Below, piece after piece: positions 52,071-61,789 of a stretch of 64,000 nucleotides of DNA. This DNA is from Winogradskyella sp. J14-2. Its GTDB lineage: Bacteria > Bacteroidota > Bacteroidia > Flavobacteriales > Flavobacteriaceae. The notes beneath the pieces were generated by a model. The model did no database searches. It worked only from the letters and a program-made list of their open reading frames with translations, and had not been told where the DNA came from. The stretch's first letter is position 1. The number at the start of each line of letters is the position of its first letter. The stretch lies in the NCBI RefSeq assembly GCF_001971725.1, contig NZ_CP019388.1:1116001-1180000 (forward strand), written 5' to 3'. The position numbers were made by a program, and so were the translations under genes.

Positions 52071-52823
52071 TATCGCTTTAAAACCCTAATCTTATTAATT
52101 TTAATATGTGCTCTAACAGCCTGCTCATCGGATGATAACAACAATCAAAACATTAACAACCGCGAATCTTCTTGTATCAATGCTATAGGTTACACAGGCT
52201 TATACTGGGATTTTGCCAATGCCAGACCAACAGGTTTATCTCAAGTACCCGTAATTCAAAATCCAGGTCAGCAATTTATCCATAGCCTACAACCACTCTT
52301 AGGTTTTACAATTCCACAAGGCTTTACGGCTTTTGAGTTAACAGATCCGCAAACCCAAACCATTGGTGTTAATGTATTTAGAAATGATAATGAAGTTCTC
52401 TTTCGTTGGGTACCTTCTAGTTCCGTGATTGGACAACAAATTCCTTCTCAAAATTTTATTGCCAATGAGATTAATACCCTATTCAACTTTTATGGCTTTA
52501 ATGGCACACCAGAAGTCCTTTGCTCAGAATTTAAACAACAGGTTTTTGCTACAATTCCCATGGAATTTAATGCAAGACTGCTTCGCTTTGATGGTCGTAT
52601 AGCACAAGTTTGGGTTATTACAACTTATGCTGCAAGCTCAACTTACATTACAGTTTCTGTAGTTACTGCACCAGAAGCTGAATACGATGCTCAAGTTGCC
52701 AATACATTTTTACCTATAAATTATCAACTCTACGTCAACGAGAGTGGTGGTATTGTAGATAATGACATGGATGGATTTGATATTCTAAGAGATCCTGATG
52801 ATAACGATCCTAACGTACCGTAA
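52068..52823 (+). CDS. Lipoprotein with C-terminal Asp-rich motif
   Basis: 251 residues. Lipobox LTACSSDDN near residue 19. The C-terminus DNDMDGFDILRDPDDNDPN matches Ca-binding thrombospondin-type-3-like repeats, common in surface lipoproteins. Family of the middle part not recognised. First of three exported lipoprotein genes ahead of the sigma/CHAT operon; the start codon lies in a hairpin. Confidence 0.72.
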   Translation: MYRFKTLILLILICALTACSSDDNNNQNINNRESSCINAIGYTGLYWDFANARPTGLSQVPVIQNPGQQFIHSLQPLLGFTIPQGFTAFELTDPQTQTIGVNVFRNDNEVLFRWVPSSSVIGQQIPSQNFIANEINTLFNFYGFNGTPEVLCSEFKQQVFATIPMEFNARLLRFDGRIAQVWVITTYAASSTYITVSVVTAPEAEYDAQVANTFLPINYQLYVNESGGIVDNDMDGFDILRDPDDNDPNVP

Positions 52824-52873
52824 ACCGTGTTAGTCAATTAATGTTATACAAGTATCATAAAACCAAACATATT

Positions 52874-54034
52874 ATGAAAGTTAGCGTCATTAAAATATTA
52901 AGTGCATTACTCCTTTTATGCTTTTCTTGTAAAGGCGAACAGCAAAATCCAAACATAAATGATTTAGCAAATGGAGATACTATTGAAGTTGAAAACGACC
53001 TTACAGAACCACAAAACCAACAGCAGGATGTAACAGAGCAAAAGAATCATACAGGTAATTATCAATATTTTGAAAATTTCGACCCTACTGTAAATATGGT
53101 CTCTGGAAGAATTGCATTACCAAAAGGCTGGAAACGACTAAAAAACGATAAACAATACCAATATGAAGGTCCAAACGACATGAAGATTGGCAGGATACAA
53201 ATATCTAATCTGTACTCTTACACTGAAGATTATGCAATGCTACAAACCTACCAAATGTCAGGAACTCCTAACCAATATCCAATGTCTATAAATCAAATCG
53301 TTGAAACGTTCTTTATGCCTTATGCTAATGAAAACAATCTAAAATTTATAGGATCATTTTCACTTCCAAAAGTTGCAGAAAAGTCTAAAGCCTTTTTAGA
53401 CTTAAATTTTAAATCACAACCAACACAAATAGAAACTCAGAGTGCTGGCTTAGAATGGCAGGATGATAAGGGCAGAAAATACCTCACCATCTTAAGAAAG
53501 ACCATTTACAAAACATACAATCAGCTCTCTTGGGGATTTTTAAATCAACATATTGAATCGCCAGCATCAAAATTTGAAGATGCCAAGAAGATATTAATAG
53601 ACATGACCTTAAGCGAACAGCACAATACAGATTGGTTATATCGTAAAAATCAAATTGCAGCCCAAAAGGCAAATCAACAATTCAGGGCACACCAAGCAAG
53701 GATGGATGCAATAAAGCTCAACAGTTCTAATTCTGGTTTCTCATCTAGTGTTGCCAATACATATAGCGACATATTAGATATTAGCCATTCAGGTTACCTA
53801 AAGCGTAGCGATATGACATCTCACGGCCAATCTAAAACTGTAAATATGATTGGTGAACGCAACATCATATCCAATCACAACACAGGTGAACATTATAACG
53901 TACAAGCTGGTAGCAAATATTATTGGGTTAATAATAATGGAAAATATTTTGGAACGGATAACCCAAATTACGATCCACGAGCAGACCAGAGAATCAACCA
54001 AACAGAATGGTCGCAATTCAATATTGAAAATTAA
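52874..54034 (+). CDS. Hypothetical lipoprotein
   Basis: 386 residues from ATG at 52874; the upstream in-frame ATG (52841) would put eleven residues before the signal. Lipobox LLLLCFSCKGE near residue 17. Mostly beta-type with an amphipathic QKANQQFRAHQARMDAIKL segment; no named domain recognised. Follows the first lipoprotein gene closely on the same strand. Confidence 0.65.
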   Translation: MKVSVIKILSALLLLCFSCKGEQQNPNINDLANGDTIEVENDLTEPQNQQQDVTEQKNHTGNYQYFENFDPTVNMVSGRIALPKGWKRLKNDKQYQYEGPNDMKIGRIQISNLYSYTEDYAMLQTYQMSGTPNQYPMSINQIVETFFMPYANENNLKFIGSFSLPKVAEKSKAFLDLNFKSQPTQIETQSAGLEWQDDKGRKYLTILRKTIYKTYNQLSWGFLNQHIESPASKFEDAKKILIDMTLSEQHNTDWLYRKNQIAAQKANQQFRAHQARMDAIKLNSSNSGFSSSVANTYSDILDISHSGYLKRSDMTSHGQSKTVNMIGERNIISNHNTGEHYNVQAGSKYYWVNNNGKYFGTDNPNYDPRADQRINQTEWSQFNIEN

Positions 54035-54093
54035 TTTGATGACAAAAAGCACCATTTACGATTTAAAACAAAAACCACTTATAACAATTTATT

Positions 54094-54810
54094 ATGAAAA
54101 AAATTATCTACACCACAGTAATTGCATTACTCTTGTTCAACTGTTCATCTGAAGACAGTGACAATGAAAACAATATGGATCCGGGTATTTTTTCCGCAAA
54201 CACCATAGACATAAGATTTGATGGAGCAACAATTGAATGGACCGAATCTCTAGATCCTGATGGAGATGACGTCACTTATGCTATTATTTTAGATGGACAA
54301 GAAATAGCATCCGGAGGAACGACTTTATCCTATAGTTTTTCGGGCTTGGAACCTGAAACATTATACGAAGGCTATGTAGAAGCAAGAGACGGCAATGGTG
54401 GCACTTCTCAGGCAACGTATTTTTTCACCACAGAACCAGAAGTTATCATCTTTGAAGTAGATATTGAATGCAGATGGTGGGAAGGTGCAGGCGGTTATGG
54501 CATAGTTAATTATTTTGAAATAAATGCTGTTGAAGATGCCATAAGTTATCATGTAGAAATTTTAGATTACGCTCCAGACCCTATACCATCTAATGTAGGA
54601 AGAACATATTCTTGGACACCAGAATCTAACTTGCCAACAGGAAATAATGTAGGTTCTGGATCTAGCCATCTAACAGAATATACACCAGGAGTTTACCATG
54701 CTAATACAAGTACAGGTAGCGGTTCGCTAGTTTACTTAGAAAGTGCAATAGCCAATTGTGAAGCCGTTGATGCCACAGCCAGAGTAACCATAATTGTTGG
54801 CCAACAATAA
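54094..54810 (+). CDS. Lipoprotein with fibronectin type III domain
   Basis: 238 residues. Lipobox LLLFNCSSED (residues ~9-18). Fibronectin type III fold: DIRFDGATIEWTESLDPDGDDVTYAIILDGQEIASG, YSFSGLEPETLYEGYVEARDGNGGTSQATYFFTTEP, then a second beta module. Surface-exposed lipoprotein. The gene ends at an 18-bp perfect hairpin that likely stops transcription before the sigma factor gene. Confidence 0.78.
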   Translation: MKKIIYTTVIALLLFNCSSEDSDNENNMDPGIFSANTIDIRFDGATIEWTESLDPDGDDVTYAIILDGQEIASGGTTLSYSFSGLEPETLYEGYVEARDGNGGTSQATYFFTTEPEVIIFEVDIECRWWEGAGGYGIVNYFEINAVEDAISYHVEILDYAPDPIPSNVGRTYSWTPESNLPTGNNVGSGSSHLTEYTPGVYHANTSTGSGSLVYLESAIANCEAVDATARVTIIVGQQ

Positions 54811-54831
54811 TGATTAAAACTAAGATTTGAT

Positions 54832-54874
54832 AACACTTTAATCAGATAAGATTCTTTTATCTGATTAAAGTGTT
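54832..54874. terminator. Perfect 18-bp hairpin after the FN3 lipoprotein gene
   Basis: AACACTTTAATCAGATAA (54832-54849) and TTATCTGATTAAAGTGTT (54857-54874) with a 7-nt loop. A weak T run follows (GTTTCA). Good stem, modest tail. Confidence 0.65.
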
Positions 54875-54891
54875 GTTTCACCTCATAACTA

Positions 54892-54922
54892 TTTGTGTTA
54901 AAATGAAATAATCGTATCTTAC
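54892..54922 (+). promoter_or_regulatory. Promoter of the sigma/CHAT operon (TTTG-N19-TATCTTAC)
   Basis: TTTG at 54892-54895, spacer exactly 19 nt, then TATCTTAC at 54915-54922. The -7 box keeps TAnnTT only. Predicted start about 54926, 15 nt before the sigma factor ATG. Confidence 0.5.
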
Positions 54923-54940
54923 TCATGATTAGCTATTAAC

Positions 54941-55519
54941 ATGAGGGAAGCATACAAAACCAACAATACACTACAAATGGTTGATGCGATAAAGCGTAAT
55001 GACGCTATTACACTAAAACGCATATACAATAACAACTACCCAAAAATTGAAATTTTAGTTCTAAAAAACAACGGTACCAAAGCGTATGCTAAAGATATTT
55101 ACCAAGAGGCCTTTTTGGCCGTTTGGCAAAATGTAAAACAAGATAAATTTATTCCTCAAAGTGAAGCATCTATTAATGGCTATTTGTACACCATAGCTAA
55201 GAATAAATGGATGGATGTTCTGCGCTCGCAAGGCTATAAAAAAACTATTGTGGCGTCTCAAATGTCCTATTTTGAAATAAAAGATGAAGAAAACAATGGT
55301 ATAGATGATGACATTTTAAAAGATAAACGATTAGAAGATGTAATGCATGCCTTTAAAAATTTAGGTGATGCCTGCAAAAGCTTACTGCGTAAGTTTTATT
55401 TCGAAAAGAAATCTATGAAAAATATTGCCAAGGAATTGCAATTGGATGCTGCCTCAACACGAAATAAAAAATACCGTTGTATGCAAAAATTGAGACAAAT
55501 AGCCCTAAATAATAATTAA
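54941..55519 (+). CDS. Sigma-70-family (ECF-type) RNA polymerase sigma factor
   Basis: 192 residues. Region 2: KAYAKDIYQEAFLAVWQNV with INGYLYTIAKNKWMDVLRSQG as the -10 recognition helix; region 4: SKSLLRKFYFEKKSMKNIAKELQLDAASTRNKKYRCMQKLR, a helix-turn-helix. No region 3 or 1.1. Lies 5 nt before a membrane protein with the shape of an anti-sigma factor, and then the TPR-CHAT gene; the operon probably controls itself. Target promoters unknown. Confidence 0.9.
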   Translation: MREAYKTNNTLQMVDAIKRNDAITLKRIYNNNYPKIEILVLKNNGTKAYAKDIYQEAFLAVWQNVKQDKFIPQSEASINGYLYTIAKNKWMDVLRSQGYKKTIVASQMSYFEIKDEENNGIDDDILKDKRLEDVMHAFKNLGDACKSLLRKFYFEKKSMKNIAKELQLDAASTRNKKYRCMQKLRQIALNNN

Positions 55520-55524
55520 TAGCA

Positions 55525-56259
55525 ATGAACTTAAATAATATAACACAAGACGAATTTGAGCGCATTGAAGCCTATTTAAATAATTCGCTTTCAAAAGAAG
55601 ACTTGCAAATTTTTAAAAACCGATTACAGAACGAAGAAGGATTCGCCACAAAAGTTGACAATATCAAAACCGTTTTAACAGGTATTGAAACCCAAGCGCT
55701 AAAAGAACAGCTCGATAGATTTCATAATGATCTCACAGCTAACGATAAAGACACCATTTCGTTTAACCCAAAAGTAAAATCCCTGCAATGGAAAAAAATT
55801 GCAGTAGCCGCTGCTTTCATTATAGCAGCAGGTAGTTTTTGGTTCTTAAACAGAAAATCTAACGCGCAATTATATGCTGATTTTTATACACCAGATCCTG
55901 GCTTACCAACAACTATGGGTACTAATGACAATTATGCATTTTATGAAGCCATGGTGTCTTACAAACAAGGACATTACAGAGAAGCTCTAAAAACATGGAC
56001 CAATGGACTTAAGACCAAAATTAATAATGACACACTAAATTATTTTGTAGGTTCGGCTTTATTAGCAGATAAAAAGGAAAACGAAGCTGTTTCTTATTTT
56101 CAAAATGTTACCAAACAAGAGCATTCAATATTTAAAAGTGAAGCATATTATTATCTCGGATTAATCTATTTAAAAAACAACAACATAGAAAACGCCAGAG
56201 AATATTTGGGCAAATCTAATTTTACCAAGGCAAAAGACCTACTCAAAAAATTAAATTAA
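55525..56259 (+). CDS. Anti-sigma-like membrane protein with TPR tail
   Basis: 244 residues. Residues ~1-80 are soluble (DEFERIEAYLNNSLSKEDLQIFKNRLQNEEGFATKV), similar in pattern to a cytosolic anti-sigma N-terminus; one membrane helix (KIAVAAAFIIAAGSFWFL, about 91-108); then TPR-like helices outside (GHYREALKTWTNGLKTKINND, EAYYYLGLIYLKNNNIENAREYLGKSN). Position between a sigma factor and a TPR-CHAT protein, with 5-nt and 2-nt gaps, suggests a regulatory partner. Anti-sigma function is inference; no classic ASD motif is certain. Confidence 0.65.
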   Translation: MNLNNITQDEFERIEAYLNNSLSKEDLQIFKNRLQNEEGFATKVDNIKTVLTGIETQALKEQLDRFHNDLTANDKDTISFNPKVKSLQWKKIAVAAAFIIAAGSFWFLNRKSNAQLYADFYTPDPGLPTTMGTNDNYAFYEAMVSYKQGHYREALKTWTNGLKTKINNDTLNYFVGSALLADKKENEAVSYFQNVTKQEHSIFKSEAYYYLGLIYLKNNNIENAREYLGKSNFTKAKDLLKKLN

Positions 56260-56261
56260 AG

Positions 56262-59200
56262 ATGTACAAACCTAAATATATAACGCTTCTACTTTTGGTA
56301 TTAGTGGGTGTTTTTAATGGCTTAAATTCTCAAAATTTTCATCAAAACAATCTAAGAACATTAGACGGATTTTTAAAAAATGATGCGTATAACGTCGCAA
56401 AAATATTCACAAAAAATCAGATGGATTCGCTCATTGATGCAAATCAATTTTATGAGCTTATGGACTATGTTTATTATTTAGGTCAGATAGAATCTAAAAT
56501 CAATAATACAACCTCAGCAATAAAAGTTATTGAAGATTTTGAAACTAGAATTGAAGCATTAACCAACAACCAAAAAGCACTTAGGCAATTAGCATTAGAA
56601 ACAGGATCGTTTTATGAATCTATTGGTGATTCTGAAACTGCAAAAGATTATAATCTAAAAGCTTTGAGGATTACCAAGAAAATGCCCGAAGCAACGGGTA
56701 AAGATTTAGCTATGATTGAAAGTAACCTAGGTGTGTTTTATTCGCGGTTGGGTGATTTAACAACGGCCACAAAATATCACAAAAAAGCTTTGAGTTCATT
56801 AAAAAGCGACGCTACCTCAACCCAAGACAGCTATTATATAACCTACAATTCCTTGGGTGCTATGATGTGGTATACCTCTAAATTTGATAGCGCTATCTAT
56901 TATTACAAAAATGCAGATAAGACATTAAAATCTCTAGAGCAAACACCTTGGAACAAGTACTATAGATCAGCATCATTAAATAATAACATTGCCGGTATTT
57001 ATAGTATAAAAGGGGATTTAGATGCTTCTATTAATGCTATGCGTACAACAGTTAATAATCTTAATGCGTTTTTAAAAGAAGATATTAGCGATGCAAGACG
57101 AACACATGCCCAAGAATTCTTGTTTCAGGCCATAGAGAACTACGCTGGTTTATATAAAGATATTGGAGATTACAAAAAGGCTAAACAATTACTTAACTAT
57201 GCATTTCGATTAAAACGTAAGAACCTAACACCCGAAAGTTCAGAAATAGCCAAAGGAAAAGTTCTTTTAGGAAAAATAGAAGTAGCTCTTAAAAATTTTG
57301 AAGAAGCCGAACACCTATTAAACGAAGGCATAGAAAAACTCAACAATACTAACGGAGATTATAACTTTTGGTTGGCCGATGCTTATTATGGCAAAGCATT
57401 AATTCACTCAGAACTAAATCACAAAGACAAAGCCCAAACCTACTTCAATAAAAGCGAAGAATACTTTAAGGTCTCGCTCGGAAACTATTACGACGAACAA
57501 TACTTAAATTTTACAATTAATGCTTCTAATTTCTTTTCAAAAATCAATAACAAGGAAAAAGCTCTCTCTATGGCAAACGAAGCCTTAGAATACATTAAAA
57601 CCAATCAAGGCGAAAAAACACTTTTAGAGTATTATCAGGTATTGAATTTAGCAGACATCTATTACCAAAACAAAGATTACAACAACGCTCTGCTCTATAG
57701 TAACAAAGCGTTAGACTTAATCAATTCTAAAGAATTTATAAAAAACAGTAAACTAAATACCTTAAAGTTAGAAAGCAGTAAAGTAAGTGCTATTATGACC
57801 AAAGTGAAAATCAATTTAAAATTGAATACCACAGAAAATGAAGCCTTTTTAAAAGCCCAACTATTAGAAATTGAAAATGCTATACAACTTTTAGAAAACC
57901 AAAAATCTTTGATCTCAGGAGATAATACTGCAGCCATCTTAATACAAGATAACCTAGATGTTTTTATGGTTGCTAAAATATTAAACTTAAAACTCTACAA
58001 ACTTACCAAAAACAAGGATTACCTCAAAGCACTATTAAGCTACCATGAGTCTATGATTTATCATAAAATTAGAAATCGGCTTAATTCAAAATCTACGGAG
58101 TTAACGGCAAATTTACCGAGTGAAATCTTAGAAAAGGAAAGACAATTAAAAGAGAACCTCAATACATTTTTAGACGATAACTCATCAATTAGTAGTTATA
58201 TAAATAATGAAAAAAAATGGTTAAATTTTTTAGATGAGCTAAAGACAGATTACCCGAAATATTATAGCTTAAAATATGCATCAATCTCGCAAACTTTAAA
58301 CAACCTAAACCAAAACATTTCTGAATCGTCAACTCTGGTAAGGTATATGTTTATTGAAGATAGACTTTATGCATTTGTAGTAAATGCTTTTTCTGTTGCT
58401 ATGGCAGAATTAGAATCAAAAAATATTAAGTCATTAGTAGCTCAACTTAATGGCAAAACTGAGGCACTTCAACCCACCTTTCAACTTCAATCAGAATTAT
58501 ATAACATCCTCTGGAAACCAATTAAAAATCAAATTAAAACAGAAAAAGTAATAATTATCCCAGACAAAGAACTTTTTAATCTAAGCTTTGAGTTACTAAC
58601 CTCAAAAAAATGTAAGGATTATAAAGATTTTAGTATGCATAGTTTATTGGCTAAGCATACTATTTCCTATAATTATAGCTTGTTTCTTATAGATAAAAAT
58701 AGCCAACCTATTGGCTACGATTCTAATTTTATTGGGTTTGCACCAGAGTTTAACGAAGCTATGAAAACCAATTATAAAATTGCCATAAAGGATACGGTAG
58801 AGTTAGATTATAGCTATTTAAAACTACTATCTCAACCCTTTGCTAAAAATTTAACTAAAAGTTATTCAAGGTTATTTAATGGCAATTCATTTTTAAACGA
58901 ACAAGCCTCAAAACGTATTTTTACAGAAAATGCGAGAGAACATAAAATCATTCATATTGGCACTCACGCCGAGTCAGATAATATTTCGCCCGAGTTTTCG
59001 AGATTAATCTTTGCAAAAAATACAGATGAAGATGATAACTCATTATACACCTACGAAATTTACAATCAAAACTTAGCCTCTAATCTTGCCATTTTAACAG
59101 CCTGTGAAACTGGGAAACCAAGCTACCAACCCGGAGAAGGCATGATATCATTAGCACATGCCTTTAATTATGCTGGTAGCGAAAGTATTTTAACAAGTCT

Positions 59201-59489
59201 ATGGAAAATTGACGAACAATCTAGTAGTAAAATTCTCGAATATTTTTATGACAATATCTCAAAAGGTTTAGAAAAAGATAAAGCCCTAAAAGCTGCAAAG
59301 CTCACATATATTTCTACTGCAGAAGGCAGAACTGTTGCGCCTCAATATTGGGCTGGTTTAGTTTTAATAGGCGATACTACAGCAATTGATTTAGAGGTTA
59401 GCAACAACTGGTGGGTTTGGATAATTTTGATTATTGCTATTGTCTTTATTCTTTATTTTATGTTGAGAAACAGAAGTGCTAAGACCTAG
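56262..59489 (+). CDS. TPR-CHAT caspase-like protease, membrane-anchored
   Basis: 1075 residues. N-terminal signal peptide (LLLVLVGVFNGLNSQN), about ten TPR repeats (~residues 60-490: e.g. YYSKALSSL-type, ISGDLDASINAMRT, KDYNNALLYSNKALD), a helical linker, then a CHAT peptidase domain: catalytic His902 in IIHIGTHAESD and Cys948 in LAILTACETGKPS, followed by MISLAHAFNYAGSESILTSLWKIDE. C-terminal membrane helix (WVWIILIIAIVFILYFML). The bulk should face the periplasm. Overlaps the convergent methyltransferase gene by 11 nt. Confidence 0.88.
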   Translation: MYKPKYITLLLLVLVGVFNGLNSQNFHQNNLRTLDGFLKNDAYNVAKIFTKNQMDSLIDANQFYELMDYVYYLGQIESKINNTTSAIKVIEDFETRIEALTNNQKALRQLALETGSFYESIGDSETAKDYNLKALRITKKMPEATGKDLAMIESNLGVFYSRLGDLTTATKYHKKALSSLKSDATSTQDSYYITYNSLGAMMWYTSKFDSAIYYYKNADKTLKSLEQTPWNKYYRSASLNNNIAGIYSIKGDLDASINAMRTTVNNLNAFLKEDISDARRTHAQEFLFQAIENYAGLYKDIGDYKKAKQLLNYAFRLKRKNLTPESSEIAKGKVLLGKIEVALKNFEEAEHLLNEGIEKLNNTNGDYNFWLADAYYGKALIHSELNHKDKAQTYFNKSEEYFKVSLGNYYDEQYLNFTINASNFFSKINNKEKALSMANEALEYIKTNQGEKTLLEYYQVLNLADIYYQNKDYNNALLYSNKALDLINSKEFIKNSKLNTLKLESSKVSAIMTKVKINLKLNTTENEAFLKAQLLEIENAIQLLENQKSLISGDNTAAILIQDNLDVFMVAKILNLKLYKLTKNKDYLKALLSYHESMIYHKIRNRLNSKSTELTANLPSEILEKERQLKENLNTFLDDNSSISSYINNEKKWLNFLDELKTDYPKYYSLKYASISQTLNNLNQNISESSTLVRYMFIEDRLYAFVVNAFSVAMAELESKNIKSLVAQLNGKTEALQPTFQLQSELYNILWKPIKNQIKTEKVIIIPDKELFNLSFELLTSKKCKDYKDFSMHSLLAKHTISYNYSLFLIDKNSQPIGYDSNFIGFAPEFNEAMKTNYKIAIKDTVELDYSYLKLLSQPFAKNLTKSYSRLFNGNSFLNEQASKRIFTENAREHKIIHIGTHAESDNISPEFSRLIFAKNTDEDDNSLYTYEIYNQNLASNLAILTACETGKPSYQPGEGMISLAHAFNYAGSESILTSLWKIDEQSSSKILEYFYDNISKGLEKDKALKAAKLTYISTAEGRTVAPQYWAGLVLIGDTTAIDLEVSNNWWVWIILIIAIVFILYFMLRNRSAKT

Positions 59490-59937
59490 GCTTATCTATA
59501 CCTCTATCATACATTACAATACTACCAGCAACCGATACATTTAGGCTTAGTTGCGATTTAAATTTTACTAAAAAATGACTCTTATCTATGGCTTGCTTAG
59601 AGAGCCCATGGTCTTCTGCTCCCAAAAGATATACACATCGTCTTGGATGATGAAACGTCTCTAATTCTACTGCTTCATCCGTTAATTCTACACCTACTAA
59701 CCTGGCACCTTTAGGCAAATTATTAAAAAACTCATCAAACGTGTCGTAATGAAAATAAGGCATGGATTTTACAGCATTGTGTGTATCACACGCTTGCTTA
59801 GCATATCTATTACCAATGGTAAAAATAAAACTGGCACCTAAGTTTTGTGCTGAGCGCCATAGTACGCCAAGATTCTCTGGGGTTTTGCCATTTTGTATGC
59901 CAATACCAAAAAATTCGTTTACAAAATTGTCTGTCAT
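59479..59937 (-). CDS. SpoU/TrmH-family RNA 2'-O-methyltransferase
   Basis: 152 residues from ATG at 59937 (an upstream TTG-type frame would add nine residues). SPOUT domain: IGIQNGKTPENLGVLWRSAQNLG at the start, YLLGAEDHGLSKQAIDKSHFLVK and LSLNVSVAGSIVMYDR at the end (knot motifs). A shortened family member lacking an N-terminal RNA-binding extension. Substrate RNA not determined. Confidence 0.87.
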   Translation of the reverse strand: MTDNFVNEFFGIGIQNGKTPENLGVLWRSAQNLGASFIFTIGNRYAKQACDTHNAVKSMPYFHYDTFDEFFNNLPKGARLVGVELTDEAVELETFHHPRRCVYLLGAEDHGLSKQAIDKSHFLVKFKSQLSLNVSVAGSIVMYDRGIDKPRS

Positions 59938-60037
59938 AGTCGCAAAAATAAGACATACTGACAAAATGTAAGTTCATACTGAAATGGCATTTTCTTTGAT
60001 TTTAAGAAGAGCGAAGTCTAATTTAAAATTGATAGAA

Positions 60038-60568
60038 ATGAAAAAAGTAATGCTCTTTTTATTTGTAGCAATTTTAGCTACAAGCTGTAATGCACAAGAC
60101 ACTGAGAATTCTTCCAAAAATCCTTCAGATTTAGAAATTCAAAGAGACAGCCTTCAAAAACCAAAAGCTAATTGGGAAGTAAATAAAGAAGTAGATGAAA
60201 ACGGGAATATTATTCGTTACGATTCTATTTATAGTTGGTCCTCTTCCGGAAACATAAAAGGTATGGAGAATGATAGCATTTTTAACCAAATGCACACCAT
60301 GATGCAAAAGCGTTTTTCTATGCTACAGTCTCCTAACCTAAATGATTTCGCAGAACACGACTCGATTATGAAACAGTTTTTTTATGATGACTTTTTTAAA
60401 GACGATTTCTTTTCTAATCGTATGCCTACTGGATTCCTAAATATGGATGAAATAATGAAGCAAATGGAAGCGATGCGACAAAACTTTTTTAACAACGAGA
60501 ACAGATACATTATCCCACCAGAACCTAAAGAAAATAAAACTAAGACCATCGAAAAAAAGCAGGTGTAA
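60038..60568 (+). CDS. Hypothetical lipoprotein
   Basis: 176 residues from ATG at 60038, the Met that begins a lipoprotein signal (MKKVMLFLFVAILATSCNAQ); an earlier in-frame ATG would put the signal inside. The mature part is charged and Met-rich (MQKRFSMLQSPNLNDF, DEIMKQMEAMRQNFF). No domain recognised. It is followed 36 nt later by a 60-residue ORF. Confidence 0.62.
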   Translation: MKKVMLFLFVAILATSCNAQDTENSSKNPSDLEIQRDSLQKPKANWEVNKEVDENGNIIRYDSIYSWSSSGNIKGMENDSIFNQMHTMMQKRFSMLQSPNLNDFAEHDSIMKQFFYDDFFKDDFFSNRMPTGFLNMDEIMKQMEAMRQNFFNNENRYIIPPEPKENKTKTIEKKQV

Positions 60569-60604
60569 TAATTTTTATGGTTTAATTTTTAAAACAATTA
60601 GATT

Positions 60605-60787
60605 ATGAAGAAACAACCTATTGAAGTTAGATTAGTTAGTAAAAAAGGAAATGCTTACCTTATTAAATTCCCTAATCTAGAAATCCCAGTTAAGGTAAAC
60701 GAACATCTTTACTACAAAATGCTTCACAGTCCAGAATATCAATTTAGATTTTCTAATGCCGTGGCCAAACAACCGCATTTAGCTTAG
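60605..60787 (+). CDS. Small hypothetical protein
   Basis: 60 residues, ATG start. Pattern RLVSKKGNAYLIKFPNLEIPVKVNEHLYYKMLHSPEYQFRF suggests a small beta-rich cytosolic protein. No family recognised. Supported by its own strong terminator immediately after. Confidence 0.55.
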   Translation: MKKQPIEVRLVSKKGNAYLIKFPNLEIPVKVNEHLYYKMLHSPEYQFRFSNAVAKQPHLA

Positions 60788-60801
60788 CTTTTTTTACAAT
60801 T

Positions 60802-60838
60802 AAAAATGATTGCTCAAAAGTGAGCAATCATTTTTAAC
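60802..60838 (+). terminator. Rho-independent terminator
   Basis: AAAAATGATTGCTCA and TGAGCAATCATTTTT (15-bp stem, loop AAAG) with a T run, after the 60-residue gene. Confidence 0.9.
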
Positions 60839-60955
60839 TTCAACAAAATTTAACACTAACCTTCTGTTAATTAATTTTTTAGCTGACAAATATCATAAGA
60901 GGTTTTAAATCTTAGTGATAACTTTAAATACTACGAACCATAAAATCCTCTGATT

Positions 60956-61789
60956 ATGTTATCTGTCTTATTACCTACCGATTTTTCAAAAAATTCTGAA
61001 AATGCTATTATCTATGCCTTAGAATTGTATAAAAATGAAGACTGTAAATTTCACTTTTTACACTGCTACCCTCCAGTCATTTTTTCATATGAATATCAAA
61101 TAGAAAAAGGATTAATAGGAAAGGATGTTCACAAACTTCTCCAAGAAGAATCTAAAGAGCGGCTTTATGAATTTGCATTGTCTTTAATGCACAAACACGG
61201 TAAAAACCAAGAGTTTGAAGTAGAAGTCGTAAGTGGTTTTTTGCCAGATCGTATCTCTAACACAGTATTAAACAACAATATTGATATTATCGTTATGGGA
61301 ACCAAAGGTGCAACAGACTCTGACCGCGTGGTTTTTGGTAGCAACACCATACAGGTTATAAACAAACGTTGTTGCCCAGTCATAGCTATACCAGATGACT
61401 ATAAGCTTGTAGGCTTGGAGAATATATTATTCCCATCAGATTTAAACATTACGTTTAGAAATAAGCATTTTCTACCTATACTAAACATATTAAAATTACA
61501 TAAAAGCAGTATCAATCTTCTGCATGTTTCAATATTAGGGCTTACATCCAAACAAAAAGTACATAAAGAATTCATCAAAGAAACATTTACAGATTACAAT
61601 ACCTCATTCGAGATATTAAAAGAAAAAGACATTACAGAGGTTGTCTATAATTACCAGCAAAAATATAAGTCTGAACTTCTGGTAATGATAAATAATAAAC
61701 ATACATTTTTTGAAAATCTTTTCTTTAAACCAACAATTTCAAAAATTGCTATGCACCTAAACACACCATTTATGGTGATACCAGCATAA
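60956..61789 (+). CDS. Tandem universal stress protein (UspA family)
   Basis: 277 residues in two Usp halves. First half: VLLPTDFSKNSENAIIYALEL, later NIDIIVMGTKGATDSDRVVFGSNTIQVINKRCCPVIAIP, which has the ATP-binding GxxGxxxxVVFGSNT-type loop. The second half starts ENILFPSDLNI and ends at HLNTPFMVIPA. Cytosolic stress-related nucleotide-binding protein. A paralogue is encoded opposite at 61928-62761. Confidence 0.93.
   Translation: MLSVLLPTDFSKNSENAIIYALELYKNEDCKFHFLHCYPPVIFSYEYQIEKGLIGKDVHKLLQEESKERLYEFALSLMHKHGKNQEFEVEVVSGFLPDRISNTVLNNNIDIIVMGTKGATDSDRVVFGSNTIQVINKRCCPVIAIPDDYKLVGLENILFPSDLNITFRNKHFLPILNILKLHKSSINLLHVSILGLTSKQKVHKEFIKETFTDYNTSFEILKEKDITEVVYNYQQKYKSELLVMINNKHTFFENLFFKPTISKIAMHLNTPFMVIPA

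Noticed and set aside
54941-59489. Anti-phage or type III-E CRISPR (Craspase) locus
   Set aside because: TPR-CHAT is present but no Cas7-11, repeats or adaptation genes; signal peptide and membrane anchor point to a periplasmic role.
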